DNA from: G965195345 sp965277625
GTDB taxonomy: Bacteria > Pseudomonadota > Gammaproteobacteria > CAKMZV01
Assembly (NCBI GenBank): GCA_965277625.1
Contig: OZ255827.1
Location: forward strand, 992,001-1,056,000
Reading direction: 5' to 3'
Length of the DNA stretch: 64,000 nucleotides
Of this stretch, positions 58,101 to 64,000 are shown in pieces (within the stretch, counting starts at the first letter, position 1; each line of letters opens with the position of its first letter). The position numbers and the translations under genes are program-made. Under the pieces are notes generated by a model, which did not search any database, had not been told where the DNA came from, and saw only the letters and a list, made by a program, of their open reading frames with translations.

Positions 58101-61100
58101 CTCGACCACATCTTTGATTTTAGCTGAAGATTTTGCGACGGTTTTAATCGACACAACCAGAACGGATGTCGATGGTGATACGCTCACTGTCAGTTTGACT
58201 GTATCGACCCCAGGGATAATCACTGCCATTACGCAGCCTACTGGCATTCAAATAGCGCCCTTTGCCAATGTCAGTGGCCAAACCATCCTGACCATTAGCT
58301 TGACTGATGGTACGACCAATATCTCAACCCAAGTTTCCGTGACTGTCATGTCGGTCAATGACACACCAACCCTAACGCTATCAACCGACAATTTAGTCGT
58401 AGTCGAGGATTTTACAGATCCCATCTTGATTGCCACAGCGACAGATGTAGAAAGTGCCACATTGACTTTTAGCGTGGTTGAATCGACCACAGGGGTCGTC
58501 AGTGTGACAACCTCTGCGACTGGTGTCCGCATAGCACCCATTCAAAATGTCAATGGTGACACAACCCTGACCATATCAGTCAGTGATGGTTCAAAGCGTT
58601 CAACCGCTCAAGCGGTGGTGACAGTGTTAGCCGTTAATGATACGCCAACCATAAACGTTTCAATCAGCAACTTGATACTTATTGAAGACTTTTCAACCAC
58701 TTCAATCACCGTCAGCAGTGGAGATATAGATAGCAACACCTTGACTTTGACTGTGGTTGAATCTGCCACAGGGGTCGTCAGTGTGACAACCTCATCTACT
58801 GGTGTCCAAGTCGCACCCATTGCCAATGCCAATGGTCGAACCACCTTGACTTTAATGGTCAGTGATAGCAATATAAGCACCTCAACCCAAGTCGTCGTTA
58901 CAGTCATCGCTGATAATGACACACCGACCCTCACAATCACAACCGCCAATTTAGTCTTGGCAGAGGATTTTACGGGGACCAGTACTATAGCAACAGCCGA
59001 TGATGTGGATGGTGATACGCTCACTTTGACTGTGGCCAATTCAAACACCAGTGTCGTCAGCGTGACAACGTCTGCAGCTGGTGTTCAAGTCGTGGCCAAT
59101 GCCCATGCCAATGGTCAAACCACCTTAACGATTACAGTCACCGATGGCACAACGCCTACGACAACTCAAGTTCGCCTAACAGTGACTGCCGTTAATGACC
59201 CACCAACCTTAATCGTCTCAACCAACCGTATTTCAACCTTTGTTGGTTTTTCAACCATCACCATAAACACCACTGCAAGTGATATTGAAGATAGTACATT
59301 ATCTTTTTCAGTGCTGGCATTCCCCACTGGTGTGGTCAGAGTGACCACCTCTGCCAATGCCATTGTTTTGAGTGCATATTCAGGTATTTCAGGTCAAACC
59401 ACCATAACGGTTAGAACGAACGATAGTTCTGCTTCAGTCGTTACTCAATTAATCGCTGTCAATGTAATCAATAGAGCGCCAGTACTTGAGGTTTCCATGA
59501 ATCGTGTCAGTTTGCAGGAGGATTTTAGCGATTCGTTGGTCATCAGGACCACAGCAACCGATGTTGACGGTGATACCATAACGCTTTCTTTGAGTTCATC
59601 CACGCGCCTTGTCAATGCCGTTATGTCTGCACTGAGCAATGGCATGAGCACCATCACCTTAACTGCGATTGGCAATGCAAATGGCACAACAACCTTGACC
59701 GTCCAAGCAATGACTGCTGGACAATCTGTTTCTACTGAAATAGTGGTATTTGTAGCACCTGTCAACGACACGCCAACTTTGAGTGTCTCTACCAATAGTC
59801 TATTAACCACGGGTGGTTTTACGCAGATCACCATTCATACAACAGCGAGCGATGTTGAACAAGGCACTTTATCATTCGCCGTGCAACAGTCCAGCACTGG
59901 TGTGGTGAATGTGAGCACATCAACCAATGCTATTGTCTTGAATGCCATTGCTAATATTTCTGGTCAAACCACCTTAACCGTCCGTACGACCGATAGTGCC
60001 GGATTAACGGCGATACAAGTCATTAGGGTTAATGTGACCCTGATGCAAAGCGATGCGCCTGTGTTGAGTGTTTCTACTAATCTAATTATGGTGCAAGAAG
60101 ATTTTACGACTTCGGTGGTTATCAGAACCACTGCCACAGATGCTGGACAAGTAACCCTCTCAATACTTTCATCCGCACAACTTGTCAATGCCGTTCTATC
60201 CACACCAGTCAATGGTTTGAGCGTCATTACCAACACGATCACCATATCTTCGATTGCTGATCTCAATGGCACAACAACCTTGACCATTCAAGCAACCGAT
60301 TCTGGTGGTGTTTCCACCACAGAGCAGGTTGTGGTGGTGGTTAATGCGGTTTTTGATCCCATAGCGATCACCTTATCAACTTCTGCCATCACCCTGTCTG
60401 TCAATGGCAGTCAGCTTGACCGCAACGTACAGAGCATCAACATCAGCAATGTTGACAATCAACCACAAAGGGTTCAATTGCAAGTTACGAGTGGCGGAGG
60501 TCCAATTTTTTCAGCCAATCCATCGCCTGTGGCAAGTTTCACCACCAATGTTCTAACGACCGTAACCACACTGACATCAGCTGCATCAACGGCGCAGTTG
60601 TATTTTACAGTCGCACCTAACAGTACTGGTACGGGCATGTTGGTTGTACAACTGACTGATCTGGCAACGTCCTTAACGACGCAACAAACCATGGTGGTGT
60701 CTGTCATTTCGCCAGATGTGCCTCCAATCATAGTCCCAACCGTCTCAAGCCTTAACAATCTTGTTGTTCATGGTGGTCGTCTTTACGCCAATGCATTTAA
60801 TGAATTAACAGTGCCTTTGATATTGGAACAAGCAAGGTCTCTGGGCGGGCATTTGATCAATATCAATTCGGTTGAAGAACTTAATTTTGTGAGAGGCGCT
60901 ACAAGTAGTTTAATAACGCAACATGCTTGGTTTGGATTGGCATTACCACAACCAGACTTTCCTGGTGAACTGTCTTGGATAACGAATAATAGCACCACCG
61001 CCTATGGTTTTGTCAGTACCACTACCAGAGCCACTGGCACTATCACTGTTTATCCAGGTCATTTCCCCTTGAACTGGGACGCTGCTGCTGGACTGATTGC

Positions 61101-64000
61101 CAATAGAAGTAATGGCCCCGCCGAGGCATTCAATTGGACGGTTTATTCCAGTGCAGGTTCAGGCGTGTTTTTCCTTGTAGGAGATAGGGGTGATGCAAAT
61201 CATGAACGTCGTGGGCTTTATGAATTTCCTCAAGGCATCACACCATCTTCAATGAATCCAATTGCCCTAAATTTTGAGACAAGTACTAGCTTGAGCTTGA
61301 CAGGTTTTGATTTGAATGGCGATGCCATAAACACGAGTGATTGGTCAATCACAGACCCCAATGGTGGCACTGCGACATTTAACCATGTTTTTCAAAATTC
61401 AGGCGTTCAGAGGGTGAATATGATTTATACTGCGCCAGCTAATTTTATTGGGCAAACAACGGTTGTGGTCACCTTAGGTGTGAATGGTTTGAGTACCACC
61501 TATGCTGTTTCATTCATAGTAGATGGACCGCCCACCATTGCCTTGTCAACCAATGCCATTACGCTGGCTGAAGAATTTAGTAACTTTGTCATTGGCATCA
61601 CTGTGACCGATCAAGGGGTTAGTGGCAACTTACCTTTTTCAGTTCAAACGACCTCTACAGGCATTGTGAACCTAACAACCACCATAAATTCCATTCAATT
61701 TTCTGGCGCACTTGATTTTAATGGCAGGGTCACTCTTACGGTTCAAGCGACAGATTCAGCCGCGCAAACGGTCTCTACGCTGGTTGTCGTTACAGTTGAA
61801 GGGGTGAACGATACCCCAACAATCAGTGTTTCAACTGACAATATTTCAACTTTGGGCGGCTTTGCGCCCATTACGATTGATACGACGGCCACTGATATAG
61901 AGCAGGGCGCATTACCCTTTTCAGTACAAGCCTCACCTCAAGGTGTGGTCTCCATAAGCACTGGTACCAATGCCATCGTGTTGACTCCCATAGTCGGGGG
62001 CTCAGGTCGAACCACATTAACGGTCAGCGCCATTGATGACGGTAATAAAACAGGTATTCAAACCATCGCTGTCAATGTCATAGTGATGCAAAGCACCACA
62101 CCTGTGTTGAGTGTATCCACAAATCTTATCGGTTTGCAAGAGGATTTTGCTACCACTTTTATGATTGGTACCACGGCAAACGATGTTGAGTCAGGTACTT
62201 TGGTTGTCACAGTCAGTTCATTAACGCATTTGGTCAATTCTGTGATTTCTACCCATGGTATCACTTTGAGTTCAGTGGCAAATCTTTTTGGCACCACCAC
62301 CTTAACCGTGCGCGCAAGGGATGATGGTGGCTTATTTGACTCAACCGAGATTGTCGTTATTGTGGAACCTGTTAACGACACACCCACTCTAAGCGTTTCA
62401 TCAAACACGGTGAACCTGGGTTCAGCACCAGTCGTATTGAATGTCACAGCTTCCGATTTGGAGGATGGTGTTTTATCTTTTGGTGCCTCCAATGGGCATG
62501 TTAATATTGCAATCACCACCACAAGCTTGACTTTGACCCGATTAAACCAATCAGGTCAGGTTTTGTTGACTCTCACATCGACCGATACAGAGGGAGGTAC
62601 GGCTTCAACGGTTGTTAGGGTCACAATATCGCCATTTTTTGATGTGACAACAGGTATTAAGACCCTTGATTTTTCTTGGAGTGCAGTCTCTTCTGCAACG
62701 CATTATCAATTGCAAAGCAATCCCAATGGCTCTGCGGGTTTTGCGGACTTAAGTACGACGGGTATGGTTGTTAGTCCAAACAGTACAAATATCATGCAGA
62801 CCACCGCACAAGGTCGGGTAGCCTTACACCGTTATATCCCCAGAGTAAGTGGGCCCCAATTCGTTGTGAATGGCTGCAATGGCGCATCTTGTGGGGCTTC
62901 TATTGGCAACACGGTTGCTTTGACCAATGCGCAATTAAATGGCATGATTGGTCGTTTTCAGGCAAGTAACCCAGACTCAGAAGACCGATTTGGCTGGTCA
63001 GTGGGCTTGAGTGGCGATGGCAATACCCTTGCCGTGGGGGCATATCGTGAAGGTGGCTCATCAACTGGCGTCAATGGGGCACAGAATAATGACTCAACTG
63101 ATACAGGCGCGGTCTATTTATTCCGTCGCATAGGTGGTGCGTGGTTGCAACAAGCTTACATCAAAGCATCAAACCCGAGTATAGGGGATCAATTTGGCTT
63201 TAGTGTCAGTCTAAATGACGATGGTAATGTTCTAGTTGTAGGGGCGCCTTCAGAAGACGGTACTTCGAATGGCGTCAATAGGGTGCAGACTGTTGGCGCT
63301 AACAACACAGGGGCCGTATATGCATTCCGCTTTAGTGGGAGCGTGTGGTCACAACAAGCATACATCAAAGCATCGAATACAGGGGATGGCGATCTTTTTG
63401 GCTATGCTGTGTCGCTCAGTGGAGATGGCAACACTTTAGCCGTGGGGGCACGAAATGAAGACAGTTCATCAACTGGCGTCAATGGGGCACAGAATAATGA
63501 CTTAACTGATACAGGCGTGGTATATTTATTCCGTCGCATGGGTGGTATGTGGTCGCAACAAGCGTTTATCAAAGCATCAAATTCCTCGATAGGCATTCAA
63601 TTTGGTCATTCTGTCAGTCTAAATAAAGATGGCGATACTCTGGCTGCGGGGGCAATTCTTGAGGGTACCTCAAGTACAGGGGTCAATGGGAATCAAAATA
63701 CTCCTATAAATTTCAGCACTTTTCAATCAGGGGCAGTGTATTTATTTCGTTTTAATCCCACATCCAGCACCTGGTCGCAACAAGCGTTTATCAAAGCATC
63801 AAACTCCATTCAATTCGGTAATCTTGGTCATTCTGTTGATTTAAGCGACGATGGCAATACCCTTGCTGCGGGTGCAATTGGAGAACAAAGCGACTCTACA
63901 GGCGTTAATGGCATGCATAATTTGAGTGCTAGAGGTTCAGGCGCGGCTTATGTCTTCCGTTTCAATACAGCTGCCAACACTTGGTCGCAACAAGCGTTTA
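52141..64000 (+). CDS. Giant surface lipoprotein 2 (paralog of the first, C-terminus beyond window)
   Basis: Open from 52141 to the window end, 3953 codons, no stop. It was not broken by frameshifts: the reading register is constant to the end. The leader MILALLKRHKGFEYNFIAKF ends in LSVFLTAC (Cys63) and Gly6-Ser, followed by a run of cadherin/Ig-like repeats, one cysteine-free lectin-like module (60760-61236), an Fn3-like stretch with CNGASC and five FG-GAP repeats (from 62950). The first about 600 bases are nearly identical in DNA to gene 1. It lacks the first lectin block and the 570-bp array of gene 1. By comparison, two propeller blades, about 340 bases, are still missing to the right. 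Confidence 0.85.
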   Translation, partial: MILALLKRHKGFEYNFIAKFFHQFFLSLFNLAFRGVFRLINAFKSVNQRALTILVLSVFLTACGGGGGGSSSDSTDTPPPAGSSPSLSLSVSSSALTLSEDFSPAIRIATAANAIGIRVSQSTTGVVSVTTSVTSVSVSSILNASGRTTLTITASSGTLSTETQVVVQVTAVNDPPSLSVSTDNISVNVGFSTITINTTASDVEEGVLPFTVQASNAGVVRVTTSANAIFLNAIPAVSGRTTLRVSVVDNSGTTVSQSIVLNVTIVASNTPVLTLSTNLIHVQEDFSTAVVFRTTATDVDGDAITVSVSASMPIVTAVISAPVSGQSTITNRITITAINNANGTATLTVRATDVGGQTNSTEIVVVVAAVNDTPTLTVPTTTLTVLEDFDSTNSVATFADTDSGDTLIVTVTESSTGIVTVTTSASGVSVSAIAHRNGRTTLNMSVSDGLLSSTAQVVVDVTPVNDPPVLSVSTSALTLSEDFGAFLIATTRTDIDSTTLTFTVVESASGIVSVSTSSAGVQLRSTDNISGATTLTITLSDDSTSTSIQVSVIVTAINDTPTFDVSTRALTLNEDFATTQLITVNRSDIENDTLTLSVAKSMSNIVRVSTSSTGVQVVSIGDANGQTTLTITVSDGQASASTQVVVTVNAVNDTPTLSVSSNSISTVGGFSPITINTTASDVEDANISFTVINANTRVVRVTTSTNAFVLNNIPGASGQTTLTVRVVDSSGTTVTEIITVSVSITISATPVVTVSTNLISVSEDFGTSVIIQATATDADGDTITVSVSASMPIVTAVISTPVSGQSTITNSITLTAIDNANGTATLTVLASDSGGQSHSTEIVVVVRSVEDEPTLNIPSATLTVAEDFASTLTIATASDTDGDTLLISVVESTTGIVAVTTSASGVSVSSIRNANGQTTLTITVNDGNQDSTAQVVINVTEVNDPPTLTIPRATLTVVEDFVGGISVATATDVDSNSLTLTVTESSTGIVTVITSASEVRISSRGEANGITTLVITVNDGTVSSTAQVVVTVTAVNDTPTISVSTSVISLSEDFSTTIPITVTRGDVDSNTLTLTVAESTTGVVSVTSSVAGVRVAPISHANGQTTLTIMVSDGNKSATTQVAVTVTAINDTPTISVSTSVINLFEDFSTTIPITVTRGDVDSNTLTLTVAESSTGVVSVTTTDAGVRVAPIAHANGQTTLTIMVSDGNKSATAQVTVTVTAVNDTPTLSVSTSALTLFEDFSTTIPITVTRGDVDSNTLTLTVVESATGVVSVTTSVAGVRVAPISHANGQTTLTIMISDGAASKSTQVAVTVIAVNDTPTLSVSTDNITATVGFSTITINITASDIEDATLPFSVVASSASVVRVTTSANAIILNAILGISGQTTLTVRTVDSSASVATQLIAVNVINRAPVLEVSTNRVSLREDFTDSVVFRTTATDADGDTITLSVSSSSRLVDVVLSTLTNGMSTLTLTAISNENGITTLTIEARTAGQTVSTEVVVIVASVNDTPTLTIPFASLTVSEDFATSITVATAADVDLDVLTFSIVESTTGVVRVTTSGSSVQILSLASISGRTTLTISVNDGTISATGQVAVTVTSVNDTPTISVSTSVITLLEDFSTTIPITVTRGDIDSNILTLTVVESATGVVTVTTTVAGVNVAPIGHANGQTTLTFTVSDGDKTASAQALVTVIAVNDTPTLNVSTNLISTGAGFSTITINTTATDIEDSTLPISVVASPAGQFSVTTSTNAIILNSIPNASGQVTLTVSASDSSGVTVSQTIIVNLSTDSTPIVTVSTNRITVFEDFSTAVVFTATAMDPDGESIGIVVVQFTPLVDVQQTTLTNNMSTITITSRPHLNGITTMQIATSDIGGRAAVAEFVLEVIPVNDPLVLSVPLPTLNLREDFSNASTIVTVTNLDNDTLTVSVAESTTGVVRVTTSNSGVRISNIANGNGRTTLSITINDGDVDSTAQVVVIVTAVDDPPMLSVSTTSLILAEDFATVLIDTTRTDVDGDTLTVSLTVSTPGIITAITQPTGIQIAPFANVSGQTILTISLTDGTTNISTQVSVTVMSVNDTPTLTLSTDNLVVVEDFTDPILIATATDVESATLTFSVVESTTGVVSVTTSATGVRIAPIQNVNGDTTLTISVSDGSKRSTAQAVVTVLAVNDTPTINVSISNLILIEDFSTTSITVSSGDIDSNTLTLTVVESATGVVSVTTSSTGVQVAPIANANGRTTLTLMVSDSNISTSTQVVVTVIADNDTPTLTITTANLVLAEDFTGTSTIATADDVDGDTLTLTVANSNTSVVSVTTSAAGVQVVANAHANGQTTLTITVTDGTTPTTTQVRLTVTAVNDPPTLIVSTNRISTFVGFSTITINTTASDIEDSTLSFSVLAFPTGVVRVTTSANAIVLSAYSGISGQTTITVRTNDSSASVVTQLIAVNVINRAPVLEVSMNRVSLQEDFSDSLVIRTTATDVDGDTITLSLSSSTRLVNAVMSALSNGMSTITLTAIGNANGTTTLTVQAMTAGQSVSTEIVVFVAPVNDTPTLSVSTNSLLTTGGFTQITIHTTASDVEQGTLSFAVQQSSTGVVNVSTSTNAIVLNAIANISGQTTLTVRTTDSAGLTAIQVIRVNVTLMQSDAPVLSVSTNLIMVQEDFTTSVVIRTTATDAGQVTLSILSSAQLVNAVLSTPVNGLSVITNTITISSIADLNGTTTLTIQATDSGGVSTTEQVVVVVNAVFDPIAITLSTSAITLSVNGSQLDRNVQSINISNVDNQPQRVQLQVTSGGGPIFSANPSPVASFTTNVLTTVTTLTSAASTAQLYFTVAPNSTGTGMLVVQLTDLATSLTTQQTMVVSVISPDVPPIIVPTVSSLNNLVVHGGRLYANAFNELTVPLILEQARSLGGHLININSVEELNFVRGATSSLITQHAWFGLALPQPDFPGELSWITNNSTTAYGFVSTTTRATGTITVYPGHFPLNWDAAAGLIANRSNGPAEAFNWTVYSSAGSGVFFLVGDRGDANHERRGLYEFPQGITPSSMNPIALNFETSTSLSLTGFDLNGDAINTSDWSITDPNGGTATFNHVFQNSGVQRVNMIYTAPANFIGQTTVVVTLGVNGLSTTYAVSFIVDGPPTIALSTNAITLAEEFSNFVIGITVTDQGVSGNLPFSVQTTSTGIVNLTTTINSIQFSGALDFNGRVTLTVQATDSAAQTVSTLVVVTVEGVNDTPTISVSTDNISTLGGFAPITIDTTATDIEQGALPFSVQASPQGVVSISTGTNAIVLTPIVGGSGRTTLTVSAIDDGNKTGIQTIAVNVIVMQSTTPVLSVSTNLIGLQEDFATTFMIGTTANDVESGTLVVTVSSLTHLVNSVISTHGITLSSVANLFGTTTLTVRARDDGGLFDSTEIVVIVEPVNDTPTLSVSSNTVNLGSAPVVLNVTASDLEDGVLSFGASNGHVNIAITTTSLTLTRLNQSGQVLLTLTSTDTEGGTASTVVRVTISPFFDVTTGIKTLDFSWSAVSSATHYQLQSNPNGSAGFADLSTTGMVVSPNSTNIMQTTAQGRVALHRYIPRVSGPQFVVNGCNGASCGASIGNTVALTNAQLNGMIGRFQASNPDSEDRFGWSVGLSGDGNTLAVGAYREGGSSTGVNGAQNNDSTDTGAVYLFRRIGGAWLQQAYIKASNPSIGDQFGFSVSLNDDGNVLVVGAPSEDGTSNGVNRVQTVGANNTGAVYAFRFSGSVWSQQAYIKASNTGDGDLFGYAVSLSGDGNTLAVGARNEDSSSTGVNGAQNNDLTDTGVVYLFRRMGGMWSQQAFIKASNSSIGIQFGHSVSLNKDGDTLAAGAILEGTSSTGVNGNQNTPINFSTFQSGAVYLFRFNPTSSTWSQQAFIKASNSIQFGNLGHSVDLSDDGNTLAAGAIGEQSDSTGVNGMHNLSARGSGAAYVFRFNTAANTWSQQAF
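55339..56184 (+). repeat. Three 282-bp tandem units inside giant gene 2
   Basis: GTCGATAGTAACACT-type phrases recur at 55339, 55621 and 55903, exactly 282 bases (94 residues, one domain) apart, with close DNA similarity across the units. A looser relative is near 57030. The amplified unit differs from the 190-residue unit of gene 1, so expansion occurred separately. Confidence 0.85.
60760..61236 (+). other. C-type-lectin-like module in giant protein 2
   Basis: LVVHGGRLYANAF, QARSLGGHLININSVEELNF, AWFGLALPQ, GELSWITNNSTTAYGF, YPGHFPLNWD and YEFPQG. Same cysteine-free design as in gene 1, but only one copy is present here. Confidence 0.6.
62950..64000 (+). other. FG-GAP propeller of giant protein 2, first five blades
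   Basis: Five repeats start at FGWSVGLSGDG, FGFSVSLNDDG, FGYAVSLSGDG, FGHSVSLNKDG and LGHSVDLSDDG. The window ends inside the NTWSQQAF segment that closes blade five. In gene 1 the same point is followed by two more blades. Confidence 0.8.

Noticed and set aside
38756..63596. Dozens of minus-strand open frames of 60-200 codons opposite the two giant genes
   Set aside because: They all sit in one fixed register relative to the sense genes and read as Val/Thr/Ser/Met-rich mirror sequence of the repeats. This is a by-product of codon use in Thr/Ser/Val-rich repeats, not real genes.
34045..64000. Second copy of the ssrA 3' end as right attachment site
   Set aside because: By eye I saw no repeat of the TTCGACTCCCGCC segment in this stretch, so the island end, if any, lies outside. 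A computed search would settle it.
52141..64000. Possible frameshift in giant gene 2, because no closed frame is present
   Set aside because: The register of the repeats stays constant from 52141 to the window end; the frame is open simply because the stop lies beyond base 64000.

Overview
The window looks like a chromosome segment of a gammaproteobacterium. The left edge carries the ndk-rlmN-hisS-yfgM-bamB block typical of that class. The tmRNA has an ANDEQYSLAA-type tag, and lipoproteins, a MipA/OmpV-like porin and a periplasmic binding protein indicate a Gram-negative envelope. Sulfonate and betaine genes fit a marine or host-associated lifestyle, but species cannot be read from the sequence.

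Layout. 1-4.8 kb: housekeeping genes on the minus strand (bamB partial, yfgM, hisS, rlmN, ndk, a YqaA/DedA-type membrane protein). 5.0-19.7 kb: an organosulfonate locus built as two divergent units. The minus unit is iclR-tctA-tctB-tctC-sauS-sauT (regulator, tripartite tricarboxylate-type importer, acylating sulfoacetaldehyde dehydrogenase, sulfoacetate-CoA ligase). The plus unit is xsc-soeA-soeB-soeC-small protein-mobA. Read together they give sulfoacetate uptake, sulfoacetyl-CoA, sulfoacetaldehyde, acetyl phosphate plus sulfite, then cytoplasmic sulfite oxidation to sulfate by a molybdoenzyme, with a MobA beside it for the cofactor. 19.8-24.3 kb: fumC, a DUF302 protein, a BolA protein, a 2-hydroxyacid dehydrogenase and a MipA-like protein. 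24.3-31.4 kb: two Rieske oxygenases that both carry the Glu-for-Asp bridging residue of quaternary-amine N-demethylases, a DMT exporter/importer, and a ProX-ProW-ProV betaine-type ABC importer with unusual signals in its promoter and in the proX-proW gap. 31.5-33.7 kb: pgi and ssrA (tmRNA).

33.7-64 kb is accessory DNA. Just past the ssrA 3' end is a short decayed piece of a P4-type tyrosine integrase, so ssrA probably served as an island attachment site. Next come an AT-rich 1071-residue four-helix membrane protein of unknown family and a double winged-helix Mrr-type nuclease, which could be a defence pair. The rest is two tandem giant paralogous lipoproteins. The first is 4379 residues. The second is at least 3953 residues and runs off the window. 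Each has a long N-terminal leader ending in a lipobox, about thirty 94-95-residue cadherin/Ig-like repeats, cysteine-free C-type-lectin-like modules and a C-terminal FG-GAP beta-propeller. The first contains a 570-bp tandem unit with exact spacing over five periods, a sign of recent amplification or gene conversion.

Most notable points: the compact sulfoacetate-to-sulfate route, the paired N-demethylase-type Rieske enzymes next to a betaine importer, the integrase remnant with the unknown membrane protein plus Mrr, and the twin giant lectin/propeller lipoproteins.
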